A DNA stretch of 12,411 nucleotides from Bacillota bacterium (lineage in GTDB: Bacteria > Bacillota > Desulfitobacteriia > Desulfitobacteriales > Desulfitobacteriaceae): positions 1 through 12,411 of the forward strand of contig JAEWCM010000053.1 in the NCBI GenBank assembly GCA_023390635.1, read 5' to 3'. This document shows, in pieces, positions 1 through 6,324 of the stretch (its first letter is position 1; every line of letters starts with the position of its first letter). The translations under genes and the position numbers were made by a program. A model generated the notes under the pieces. That model did not search any database, was not told where the DNA came from, and saw nothing but the letters and a program-made list of their open reading frames with translations.

Positions 1-64
1 AAAAGAAGCCCTCCTTTAAATGGTGGTTTGGTCACTTCCATTTTACCAAGGATCGGCTTCTTTT
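1..64 (-). terminator. Large imperfect hairpin, probable terminator of the two-component/ABC operon
   Basis: AAAAGAAGCC at 1-10 is the exact inverted complement of GGCTTCTTTT at 55-64. A second pair of arms lies inside: 13-23 pairs with 38-51, with a 3-base bulge. Read on the minus strand, the structure lies about 200 bases beyond the response-regulator stop and ends in a short T run, as an intrinsic terminator would. Read on the plus strand it ends in TTTTT, so it could equally serve a gene to the left of the window. The long, bulged stem is larger than a typical terminator, so an insertion-element end or a structured RNA is also possible. The paired arms are seen; the function is inferred. 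Confidence 0.45.
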
Positions 65-83
65 TGTTGCTTAATTATGCGGA

Positions 84-132
84 AGAGGGTATCCCTCTAC
101 CATTTTCATGGCTTTTGGGACACCCTCCTTTA
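84..132. repeat. Palindromic block with two mutually exclusive hairpins; possible mobile-element end
   Basis: On the minus strand, GAGGGTGTCCC (127-117) can pair with GGGATACCCTC (95-85) over 11 positions with one G-U pair. An inner GCCAT/ATGGT stem (112-108 with 103-99) closes a GAAA tetraloop. The left arm can instead fold on itself as AGAGGG-TAT-CCCTCT (84-98), so the two folds compete. CCCTCCTTTA at 123-132 also occurs at 9-18 inside the neighbouring hairpin. The GGGTGTCCCAAAAG string resembles terminal repeats of some insertion sequences, but that is recollection and no transposase is present. The rest of 133-264 is AT-rich and holds only a short inverted repeat, TTTAAC-GATT-GTTAAA (207-222). 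Confidence 0.4.
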
Positions 133-264
133 GCTTTCTAATCAGCCGATTAAACAATCAAAGTTCAATCTAATATAATTCCTATAGGATTATTAAGATA
201 GTAACATTTAACGATTGTTAAATCAATAAGTTTAATAAAGAAATGTGGAGATTTTATGAAGATC

Positions 265-999
265 CTAAATCCTGAAACGGTATCCCGCTCCCCATACAGT
301 TTCAATATATTGAGGATTGGCAGGGAGGGCTTCAACCTTTTCCCTGATCCTGGCAATATGAACAGTCACTGTTGAAGAATCTCCCAAAGCCTCTAATCCC
401 CAGATCCGCTCAAAAAGTTCATCACGCCCAAATACCCGGTTCGGATGTTTGGCCAAATACACCAGCAGGTCAAATTCCTTCTGAGTCAGGGTAATCACCT
501 GCTGATTTAGCCAAACCATCCGGGCAGCTATATCAATTTCCAAACCACGGATGGAGATTTTTTCTGCCGACTTTCTCTTTTCCACATTGATACTTTCCGT
601 AAGCTTTGTCTTTAATCGCTCATAGTTTTCTAAATGGGCCTTTACTCTGGCCACCAATTCCCCAGGGCTGAAAGGCTTTGTAATATAATCATTGGCACCA
701 TGGCTTAACCCCTTGATCTTGTCTATTTCTTCCTTTTTGGCTGACACCAATAGCACCGGTGTTTCCTTTACTGCACGCAGCCTTTGTAAAATCTCCAGTC
801 CATCCACTCCCGGCAGCATTATATCCAAGATGAGCAAATCGTATTCCCCGTCTATCGCCGCTTTTAATCCTGATAGACCCTCTGTACACACGCTCACTTC
901 AAAACCGGCCACCTCCAAATAGTCTTTTTGCAGTTCGGCAATACTAAGATCATCTTCGATAATTAATATTTCTCTCACTTTTGCTGCCACCCCTCTCAT
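265..999 (-). CDS. OmpR/PhoB-family DNA-binding response regulator
   Basis: A 244-residue cytoplasmic response regulator, the output half of the two-component system encoded just upstream. Receiver domain, residues about 10-125: acidic pocket E15-D16-D17, phosphoacceptor D59 in the LILDIMLPGVDG motif, S86 in the switch position and K108 in the ITKPF motif. Winged-helix domain, residues about 147-244, with the usual LTQKEFDLLVYL and ending WGAGYRFRI. I chose the ATG whose A is also the last base of the kinase stop codon (TGATG), with AAGG about 8 bases upstream. An in-frame start 63 bases further up would lie inside the kinase gene and lacks a ribosome site. It is last in the operon and probably controls it by binding direct repeats such as those at 5350-5365. 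Family assignment is secure; the signal and targets are unknown. Confidence 0.95.
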   Translation of the reverse strand: MRGVAAKVREILIIEDDLSIAELQKDYLEVAGFEVSVCTEGLSGLKAAIDGEYDLLILDIMLPGVDGLEILQRLRAVKETPVLLVSAKKEEIDKIKGLSHGANDYITKPFSPGELVARVKAHLENYERLKTKLTESINVEKRKSAEKISIRGLEIDIAARMVWLNQQVITLTQKEFDLLVYLAKHPNRVFGRDELFERIWGLEALGDSSTVTVHIARIREKVEALPANPQYIETVWGAGYRFRI

Positions 1000-2432
1000 C
1001 AAAACACCTTGCTTAAGGAAATCATGATGCTGACCCCGTCGTTCCCATGGCTGACAGCCCATATCCTTCCTCCATGGCCCTCCACAATTTGCCTGGCAAT
1101 CGCCAGCCCTAATCCGCTGCCCTTGATCTCCGTTCGCGCTTCATCTGAGCGATAAAAGCGGTCGAAAATATAGGGCAAGTCTTCCTCAGCAATGCCTGCG
1201 CCGTTGTCTCTCAGCTCGATAATAATGCTGAACTGAGTCTCTCTCAGTCTGACCGCTATTTTCCCCTGCTCCTTGTTCATATATTTCCGGGAATTCTCCA
1301 GAATGTTCATGAGCACTCTGTCCATCCTTTCCCGGTCTACCAGCACTTCATGATCGTTCTCCAATTGCGATTTAAAATCGAGTACGATCTTGCTGCGCTC
1401 CAGATCATACTCGTTAGCAAGCAAAAAATCTTCAAGATAAGCTTTGATAAGAACGGGAACAAAGTTAAAAGGAATTTGGTTCAGGTCCAGTTTAGCATAC
1501 AGCAGCAAATCATCAATCATCTTATCAATTTGCTCCGTTTTCTGGTAGATGGTCTGGAGATAACGGTCCACTTTTTCCGGTGTATCCGCCACTCTGTCCC
1601 TAATCCCCTCCACATAACCCTTAATTGATGTCACAGGTGTCTTAAGATCGTGGGAAATGCTTGATACCAGCATCTTTCGATTTTCTTCGTATTTTAGCTG
1701 AGCGTGAATCAAGTCCTTTAATTTAATACGCATTAAATCCAAATCCCGGCACAGTTCAGCGATCTCTCCATCTCCCTCTTCAATTATGGGATGATCCAGA
1801 TCGCCCTTGCTGATCTTCCCCGCCGCTTTACGGAGGTTATTCAGAGGGAAAAGCATTCGCCGGGTAAGGTAATAGGACGCCAATACATTGGTAAAAGCCG
1901 CTATCACTACGAAACATACTCCCACTCCGATCATGAAAGCCATGATGTTCATATTCCTGTCTACCGGAGCCATGATAATGACTCCTCTATGTTCTCCGTT
2001 CTTAAGGTTCAGCGCAAAATCCTCCACAGCATAAGTCATCCTGCCGACCTTTACCGTATTATTAAAATCGGAGTCTTTTCCCGCTGCCAGCAGTTTTTCC
2101 AGATCAATACTGTTAAACTTGGCCGAAGCGTACAGGACCTTCTCATCTTTGGTAATAATGATTTCTCCATTGATCCCTTCCAGTCGGCTTTTCATGTAGT
2201 TTTGAAAAGTACTGTCTTCAATCTGCTCTGGATGGATGGCTAGATTGTTTTTATCTCCGCTTATCAACTCCAATTTAATCTGCGCCAGCTTCTGATAATT
2301 ATCAAAGGACATCTTCCCGCCCCATATCCTGGAATAAGCAAAAATAAAAACCAACGCAAGCATAGCAGTGACTACCACAGGGATCATCACTGCTGCCGCA
2401 TTGGTTATTATTAAGCGTCTCTTTAAATTCAT
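999..2432 (-). CDS. Membrane sensor histidine kinase
   Basis: A 477-residue membrane kinase expected to phosphorylate the response regulator next to it. Order of parts: first membrane helix about residues 8-33, an extracytoplasmic sensor of about 130 residues (34-163), second helix about 164-186, HAMP linker about 187-240, and a dimerisation/phosphoacceptor helix with H261 in SISHDLKTPVTS. The ATP-binding domain follows, with N-box residues N377 and N380, the DNGAG box (409-413), the F-box YIFDRFYR (421-428) and the GSGLGLAI box (438-445). No catalytic element is missing. The sensor is too long for the intramembrane-sensing BceS class, so it may detect its ligand outside the membrane. It starts 9 bases after the permease stop with GGTGAG as ribosome site, and its stop shares one base with the next start, which suggests translational coupling. 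Confidence 0.95.
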   Translation of the reverse strand: MNLKRRLIITNAAAVMIPVVVTAMLALVFIFAYSRIWGGKMSFDNYQKLAQIKLELISGDKNNLAIHPEQIEDSTFQNYMKSRLEGINGEIIITKDEKVLYASAKFNSIDLEKLLAAGKDSDFNNTVKVGRMTYAVEDFALNLKNGEHRGVIIMAPVDRNMNIMAFMIGVGVCFVVIAAFTNVLASYYLTRRMLFPLNNLRKAAGKISKGDLDHPIIEEGDGEIAELCRDLDLMRIKLKDLIHAQLKYEENRKMLVSSISHDLKTPVTSIKGYVEGIRDRVADTPEKVDRYLQTIYQKTEQIDKMIDDLLLYAKLDLNQIPFNFVPVLIKAYLEDFLLANEYDLERSKIVLDFKSQLENDHEVLVDRERMDRVLMNILENSRKYMNKEQGKIAVRLRETQFSIIIELRDNGAGIAEEDLPYIFDRFYRSDEARTEIKGSGLGLAIARQIVEGHGGRIWAVSHGNDGVSIMISLSKVF

Positions 2433-2441
2433 TGTCTCACC

Positions 2442-3194
2442 CTAGAACTCCTTTTTATCAAACAAATAATAAGCAGCGGTAAATAACATGATACTATAGC
2501 CGCCCATAATCAAAAACTGACGAAACACCTTTGCTCCCGGGAAAGAGGTCGACAGCCAAAGATTGTACCACTCCAGCTGGCCTGTAATCAATAATCCTGA
2601 GTACTGGGAGAAAAAGATTCCCACTACCTTGCAGCCCAAGAAGAGCAGAATTCCCAGAAAAAACACCGATGTCCCGCTTTTTAAAAAATTGGCCAGAAGC
2701 ACCACCAGCAAAGCCAAAACCAATATTGGGAAAAAGCTCATGATATAGGCCAGGGAAGTTTTTAATACTTCCAATCCGCTCAGTGTTCCATTATTAAAAA
2801 GCACTCCTGCCAAAACGGATAAAATCAGAAGCACGAGTAAATTAGCCAAAATAAATACACCGATGGCTCCTATTTTAGCACTAAAAAGCTTAAAGCGGCT
2901 TACCGGACGAGTAAGAGCACCTCTCATCACATTATGGGAAAATTCCCCCGAAAACATGTCAATGGCAACCAAAGCAGTAAATAACGGGAGTATGGTGTTA
3001 ATCACCACAGATAACACCAATACGGCAAAATCCATCTTTCCGGCTCCCCGGATGCCAAAACCACTGCGCATGCCTAAGATGGCAATTTGTCCGATGATAA
3101 TAATCACCAGAGAAAGGATTACCGCCACAAGAACCTTTTTCTTTTTATATAACTTTTCTATCTCATTGATGAATGCTGCTTGAAACGCGGCCAT
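2442..3194 (-). CDS. ABC-2 type transporter permease (BcrB-like)
   Basis: A 250-residue integral membrane protein, the channel half of the transporter whose ATPase is encoded immediately upstream. Six hydrophobic segments are visible at about residues 21-42, 56-78, 110-132, 147-170, 175-195 and 228-245. Between helices 2 and 3 lies the cytoplasmic stretch FSGEFSHNVMRGALTRPVSR, which matches the conserved loop of ABC-2 permeases from bacitracin-resistance and related exporters. The start is supported by GAGGT nine bases upstream. The first 32 bases overlap the end of the ATPase gene in another frame, which favours coupled translation in equal amounts. Substrate cannot be read from the sequence; an antimicrobial peptide or a lipid-linked intermediate is the usual guess for this class. 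Confidence 0.9.
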   Translation of the reverse strand: MAAFQAAFINEIEKLYKKKKVLVAVILSLVIIIIGQIAILGMRSGFGIRGAGKMDFAVLVLSVVINTILPLFTALVAIDMFSGEFSHNVMRGALTRPVSRFKLFSAKIGAIGVFILANLLVLLILSVLAGVLFNNGTLSGLEVLKTSLAYIMSFFPILVLALLVVLLANFLKSGTSVFFLGILLFLGCKVVGIFFSQYSGLLITGQLEWYNLWLSTSFPGAKVFRQFLIMGGYSIMLFTAAYYLFDKKEF

Positions 3195-3906
3195 TTCTTT
3201 CTACCTCACTCACAAAATAATTTTCTAAAGTAGCATAATTGTGTAAAATATTAGCCGTCGTATCCACATTGAGCATCTGTCCCTGGTAAATCACACCAAT
3301 CCGGGTACACGTCAATTCTACATCATGAATCAGATGGCTGGAGATAAAGAAAGTCGTCTTCTCCTCTTCCGCCAAACGCTTGATTAAATTGCGGATATCA
3401 ATCATTCCCTCCACATCCAGCCCATTTAAAGGTTCATCCAGGATAAGTACTTTCGGTCTGGACAGGATAGCCGCCGCCAGACCTAGCCTCTGTTTCATTC
3501 CCAAAGAAAAACGCCGGGGCTTTTCATTTTGAAACTTGAGAATGCCGGTCAGCTCCAAAACTTCCTCAATCCGCTTTCTGTCTACATCAGGATAAAAGCG
3601 CCCAAACTGCTTGAGATTATCATACGCACTTAAAAAGGGATAGGCTTCAGGGACTTCAATGATACAACCCACCTCAGCCATCGCCTGTTCATATTTTTCC
3701 AGAATGCTATGACCAAAGATCTTCACATCACCCCGGTCCGGTTTTACCAATCCGGTCATGATCTTCATCGCCGTTGTTTTTCCTGCTCCATTCGGTCCTA
3801 AAAAACCAAAAACATCCCCTTCATAAATCTCCAGATTAATATCGCTGATCCCCCGTCCATTAGGATATAACTTGGTGAGATTGATCAGTTCAATCACTTT
3901 TTTCAT
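3163..3906 (-). CDS. ABC transporter ATP-binding protein (BcrA-like)
   Basis: A 247-residue nucleotide-binding subunit that powers the adjacent permease. Motifs in order: Walker A GPNGAGKT (37-44); a glutamate, E84 in CIIEVPE, where most ABC proteins carry the Q-loop glutamine; the signature variant SLGMKQR (134-140); Walker B VLILDEP followed by the D-loop NGLD; and H191 of the H-loop. A glutamate in the Q-loop position is known from lantibiotic-immunity and bacitracin-type exporters, and also from some other ABC-2 ATPases, so it supports but does not prove that kind of job. The start is the ATG preceded by GGAGGAG at 5-bp spacing; an ATG 21 bases further up has no comparable site. Lies 112 bases downstream of the exported-protein gene, with a hairpin between. 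Confidence 0.94.
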   Translation of the reverse strand: MKKVIELINLTKLYPNGRGISDINLEIYEGDVFGFLGPNGAGKTTAMKIMTGLVKPDRGDVKIFGHSILEKYEQAMAEVGCIIEVPEAYPFLSAYDNLKQFGRFYPDVDRKRIEEVLELTGILKFQNEKPRRFSLGMKQRLGLAAAILSRPKVLILDEPLNGLDVEGMIDIRNLIKRLAEEEKTTFFISSHLIHDVELTCTRIGVIYQGQMLNVDTTANILHNYATLENYFVSEVERNGRVSSSIHQ

Positions 3907-3935
3907 ATACTCCTCCATATTAAGCAACGGGACAA

Positions 3936-3959
3936 GCTGCCGGAAATGAATCCGGCAGC
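3936..3959 (-). promoter_or_regulatory. Perfect 8-bp intercistronic hairpin without U-run
   Basis: GCTGCCGG (3936-3943) and CCGGCAGC (3952-3959) form a perfect GC-rich stem around an 8-base loop, in the gap between the exported-protein gene and the ATPase gene. In the direction of transcription only a broken T-rich stretch (TTGTCCCGTTGCTT) follows, so it is a poor terminator. It more plausibly causes partial termination or protects the 3' end of a processed upstream message, which would let the first gene be made in excess over the transporter. The stem is seen; the role is inferred. Confidence 0.5.
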
Positions 3960-4018
3960 ATTGGTCTCAAGCTTTATCTCGCTTTTCACATTTATTCTTT
4001 TTTCTGAACAAGATATAT

Positions 4019-5278
4019 TTATTCCACTTCAATTCTGAACTCTTGATCGCAAATCAGCCCTGATCCCAGTCCAACGTCGTTGGAATTCAGGTAAATCCTT
4101 CCGTAAGAGGGGTCAAAAGAAATGCTGTCAAGGTTCTTCTCCGTCTGGATGTTCTCGTCAAAATCGGCCATATAAGGATGGTCCTGGAATTTGGCAGCAA
4201 AGGTAAATTCCCGCGCCAGGTCAGCATACTTCTCAAAGCCAGGTCTAAATTGCTCATAATAGCGGCCTTCCACAGTTTGACCATCTATGTGGGTTATCTC
4301 GATAAAACGCTCCCCGGCTTTCACAAATTTTCCGTCCTGTTCCATCAAGATATCGTTGACAAAAGTCCCTTGCAGTTTCTGCAGATTTTCCGTTGTCATG
4401 CCTTGTGCCGCACTCTGGCCGGTTTTATTATCCTGAATTTCTTTAACTACATTCTTTCCGCTTAAATCCGGCTTACTCACTGTCGTGTTATTAATATCAT
4501 AGAGCTTAAACAAAATGTCCACCGTCAGTTCATGCTCCTGCCCATCCTTATCCTTACCTGACAATACTGCACTGGCCAGTACGTTATCCAGCACGCCGTC
4601 TTTATTGATTTCTGCTTTTCCCTCCACACTTTTGACGAAGATATCCTCCGCCAACCTTAAATTGGAGTTAGAATTGTTCCCGAATTCCTGTTTTAAAGCA
4701 AAGGAGGTCACCGCATTGACCAGCGCCGGAATCTGCACCTGGCTTAGTGAACCGGAAAGAACTTTATTTCCGTCCTGCTCTTCCTTCACCATCACCTGAT
4801 CTTTAAAACCTCCTACCAGCGCATCGGCAATCTTTTCTATATCTCCAACTTCATCATCATCAAAAGCATCCTCATACATGTAATTTGGTTCTTGCGAAGA
4901 AGTCAGTTCAATATCATGATAGGTATCATTTTGGGAGTCATAATAAATCAAATTGTTCGGACTATAATAGGAATGACTCTTGTAGTTATTCCTAGGATCC
5001 TGATGCTCCGAAATATCTTCCTTGGCCTTTCCTTTCAGATCAGCTTTCATAATATCCGTTTCTGAAGTTAATACGTTGCCATTATCCTTTACCACTGCAG
5101 AAAATTCTGCCGTGTAATTGCTGAATCCGCTCGCCATCTGTTTAGAGGTTAATTTCAAACTGTCCTTTAATTGATCATAGCCGCTCTTGGAAGCCATGTC
5201 GGCCAGAGCCGTTCCGGCAAAAAGCATGGCACCCAGCGAAAAACTGACCAGCATAGCGGTCCCTTTTTTCAGTTTCAT
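4019..5278 (-). CDS. Exported protein of unknown function, first gene of the ABC/two-component operon
   Basis: A 419-residue protein I cannot place in a named family. Residues 1-26 form a clear signal peptide: KLKK, then a hydrophobic core, then TALA with probable cleavage before D27. There is no lipobox cysteine and no later membrane helix, so it is predicted to be released or loosely held outside the cell. The mature part is hydrophilic and rich in D, N, K, S and Y, with an acidic run EDAFDDDE near residue 135. The N-terminal two thirds resembles, in general look only, LolA-like or YtxA-like beta-rich sheets that follow a predicted helix pair; the last 90 residues look like a separate beta-rich unit. 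The start is the ATG with AGGAGTG 8 bases upstream; an ATG 57 bases earlier lacks a ribosome site. Being first in the operon, it may be a ligand-capturing or target-shielding partner of the transporter, which is inference. Confidence 0.8.
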   Translation of the reverse strand: MKLKKGTAMLVSFSLGAMLFAGTALADMASKSGYDQLKDSLKLTSKQMASGFSNYTAEFSAVVKDNGNVLTSETDIMKADLKGKAKEDISEHQDPRNNYKSHSYYSPNNLIYYDSQNDTYHDIELTSSQEPNYMYEDAFDDDEVGDIEKIADALVGGFKDQVMVKEEQDGNKVLSGSLSQVQIPALVNAVTSFALKQEFGNNSNSNLRLAEDIFVKSVEGKAEINKDGVLDNVLASAVLSGKDKDGQEHELTVDILFKLYDINNTTVSKPDLSGKNVVKEIQDNKTGQSAAQGMTTENLQKLQGTFVNDILMEQDGKFVKAGERFIEITHIDGQTVEGRYYEQFRPGFEKYADLAREFTFAAKFQDHPYMADFDENIQTEKNLDSISFDPSYGRIYLNSNDVGLGSGLICDQEFRIEVE

Positions 5279-5340
5279 TATATTCACTCCTTGCTTTGTT
5301 TCTATATTCGTTGTTAATCCTATTTTATCCTCCATGTCTT

Positions 5341-5366
5341 GATTATCCCTAAACAGACTATAAACA
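5341..5366 (-). promoter_or_regulatory. Candidate activated promoter and direct-repeat operator of the exported-protein operon
   Basis: On the minus strand, two GTTTA repeats (5365-5361 and 5354-5350) lie exactly 11 bases apart, one helical turn, as do the binding sites of many OmpR/PhoB-family regulators. They end directly at GATAAT (5346-5341), a good -10 candidate, and no good -35 box lies at normal spacing. That arrangement is what an activator-dependent promoter looks like, and the operon encodes an OmpR-type regulator. The repeat is short, so chance cannot be excluded. The start codon lies about 60 bases downstream. Confidence 0.4.
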
Positions 5367-5426
5367 AATTATTAACTTATCAGCTTCTAAGCCGCTTTAT
5401 CTCTTTCTTCTTTTCTCCACATAACA

Positions 5427-5462
5427 AAAGCTGCCGTACCAAACGGTACGGCAGTTTTCTTT
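5427..5462 (-). terminator. Intrinsic terminator of the tRNA operon
   Basis: CTGCCGTACC (5431-5440) and GGTACGGCAG (5445-5454) form a perfect 10-bp stem with a 4-base loop. On the minus strand it follows the last tRNA by about 15 bases and is followed by CTTTTGTT. On the plus strand it is followed by TTTTCTTT, so it may stop transcription from both sides, although no plus-strand gene precedes it here. Confidence 0.8.
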
Positions 5463-5468
5463 CCATTA

Positions 5469-5545
5469 TGGTGGGTTTGAGAGGACTCGAACCTCCGACC
5501 CCCGCGATGTCAACGCGGTACTCTAACCAGCTGAGCTACAAACCC
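5469..5545 (-). tRNA. tRNA-Val (anticodon GAC)
   Basis: 77 bases including encoded CCA. Acceptor arms GGGTTTG/CAAACCC, discriminator A, anticodon loop TTGACAT between CCGCG and CGCGG, and a standard T arm with GGTTCGAGTCC. Last gene of the operon, just before the terminator; 38 bases separate it from tRNA-Leu. Assignment from folding by eye. Confidence 0.95.
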
Positions 5546-5583
5546 AAATAAACTACATTTAGATTTAGAATATTACATAAAAA

Positions 5584-5672
5584 TGGTGCCGAAGACCGGA
5601 ATCGAACCGGTACGGGCTTTAGGGCCCGCGGGATTTTAAGTCCCGTGCGTCTGCCAGTTCCGCCACTTCGGC
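5584..5672 (-). tRNA. tRNA-Leu (anticodon TAA)
   Basis: 89 bases including CCA, a class II tRNA with a long variable arm (GCGGGCCCTAAAGCCCGT). Acceptor arms GCCGAAG/CTTCGGC, discriminator A, anticodon loop CTTAAAA closed by CGGGA/TCCCG. The large size and variable arm fit Leu, and the anticodon reads TTA/TTG codons. Confidence 0.95.
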
Positions 5673-5680
5673 ACGTTTGA

Positions 5681-5754
<74 letters not shown>

Positions 5755-5769
5755 AACATATGAATAAAA

Positions 5770-5844
5770 TGGAGCGGGTGACGAGATTCGAACTCGCGAC
5801 TTTCACCTTGGCAAGGTGACACTCTACCACTGAGTTACACCCGC
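5770..5844 (-). tRNA. tRNA-Gly (anticodon GCC)
   Basis: 75 bases including CCA. Acceptor arms GCGGGTG/CACCCGC, discriminator T, anticodon loop TTGCCAA closed by TCACC/GGTGA. Its 5' end is only one base from the CCA of tRNA-Phe. Confidence 0.95.
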
Positions 5845-5845
5845 A

Positions 5846-5921
<76 letters not shown>

Positions 5922-5953
5922 ATAATTCAAACATCAACTTAAAATAGCTAATA

Positions 5954-6029
5954 TGGCGACCCCGATCGGACTTGAACCGACGATCTCCTGCGTGACAGGC
6001 AGGCATGTTAACCACTACACCACGGGGCC
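5954..6029 (-). tRNA. tRNA-Asp (anticodon GTC)
   Basis: 76 bases including CCA. Acceptor arms GGCCCCG/CGGGGTC with a G-U pair at the second position, discriminator G (a known Asp identity base), anticodon loop CTGTCAC closed by CCTGC/GCAGG. Confidence 0.95.
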
Positions 6030-6068
6030 AATATCACTATTTCCGGCCTTTAGGTTTGAATATCGAAT

Positions 6069-6144
<76 letters not shown>

Positions 6145-6163
6145 AAAACGATCGACGATTTAC

Positions 6164-6192
6164 AGTATACACAAAAACCTTGCACCTGTCAA
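6164..6192 (-). promoter_or_regulatory. Near-consensus sigma-A promoter of the tRNA operon
   Basis: On the minus strand TTGACA (6192-6187), a 17-base spacer and TATACT (6169-6164) lie just ahead of the first tRNA. The -35 box is perfect and the -10 box matches five of six positions, as expected for a strongly expressed stable-RNA operon. ATCGTCGATCGT lies between the promoter and the first tRNA. Confidence 0.9.
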
Positions 6193-6265
6193 AGGGTTTT
6201 TTATATCTTTTTTTGAGCACTCAGATCACTGCTGACTTCTGACAACAGCTTCTGCCATAAGAAAC

Positions 6266-6304
6266 AACGGCAGAAATTATCCTTGCAAGCTAATTTCTGC
6301 CGTC
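6266..6304 (-). terminator. Terminator-like hairpin of the glycosyltransferase gene, with a competing arm
   Basis: CGGCAGAAATTA (6268-6279) and TAATTTCTGCCG (6291-6302) form a perfect 12-bp stem with an 11-base loop, starting about 20 bases beyond the glycosyltransferase stop. On the minus strand it is followed by TTGTTTCTT, a fair but broken T tract. A third copy of the arm, TTCTGCC at 6250-6256, can pair with GGCAGAA at 6269-6275 and so compete with the main stem. The remaining gap up to the tRNA promoter shows nothing else. Confidence 0.65.
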
Positions 6305-6324
6305 ACCTGTTTAGATCCTCTATT

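Noticed and set aside
165..356. Short minus-strand frame at the end of the response-regulator gene
   Set aside because: Most of it is an off-frame reading of the regulator's C-terminus, with no ribosome site.
1791..2243. Plus-strand 150-residue frame opposite the histidine kinase
   Set aside because: It is antisense to an intact, motif-complete kinase gene and has no ribosome site or recognisable domain.
5279..5335. N-terminal extension of the exported protein from an upstream ATG
   Set aside because: It would place about 19 hydrophilic residues before the signal peptide and has no ribosome site, whereas the downstream ATG has AGGAGTG at good spacing.
5339..5551. Plus-strand open frame across the tRNA-Val gene ending GLRGLEPPTPAMSTRYSNQLSYKPK
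   Set aside because: Its C-terminal part is the antisense translation of tRNA-Val, a well-known artefact.
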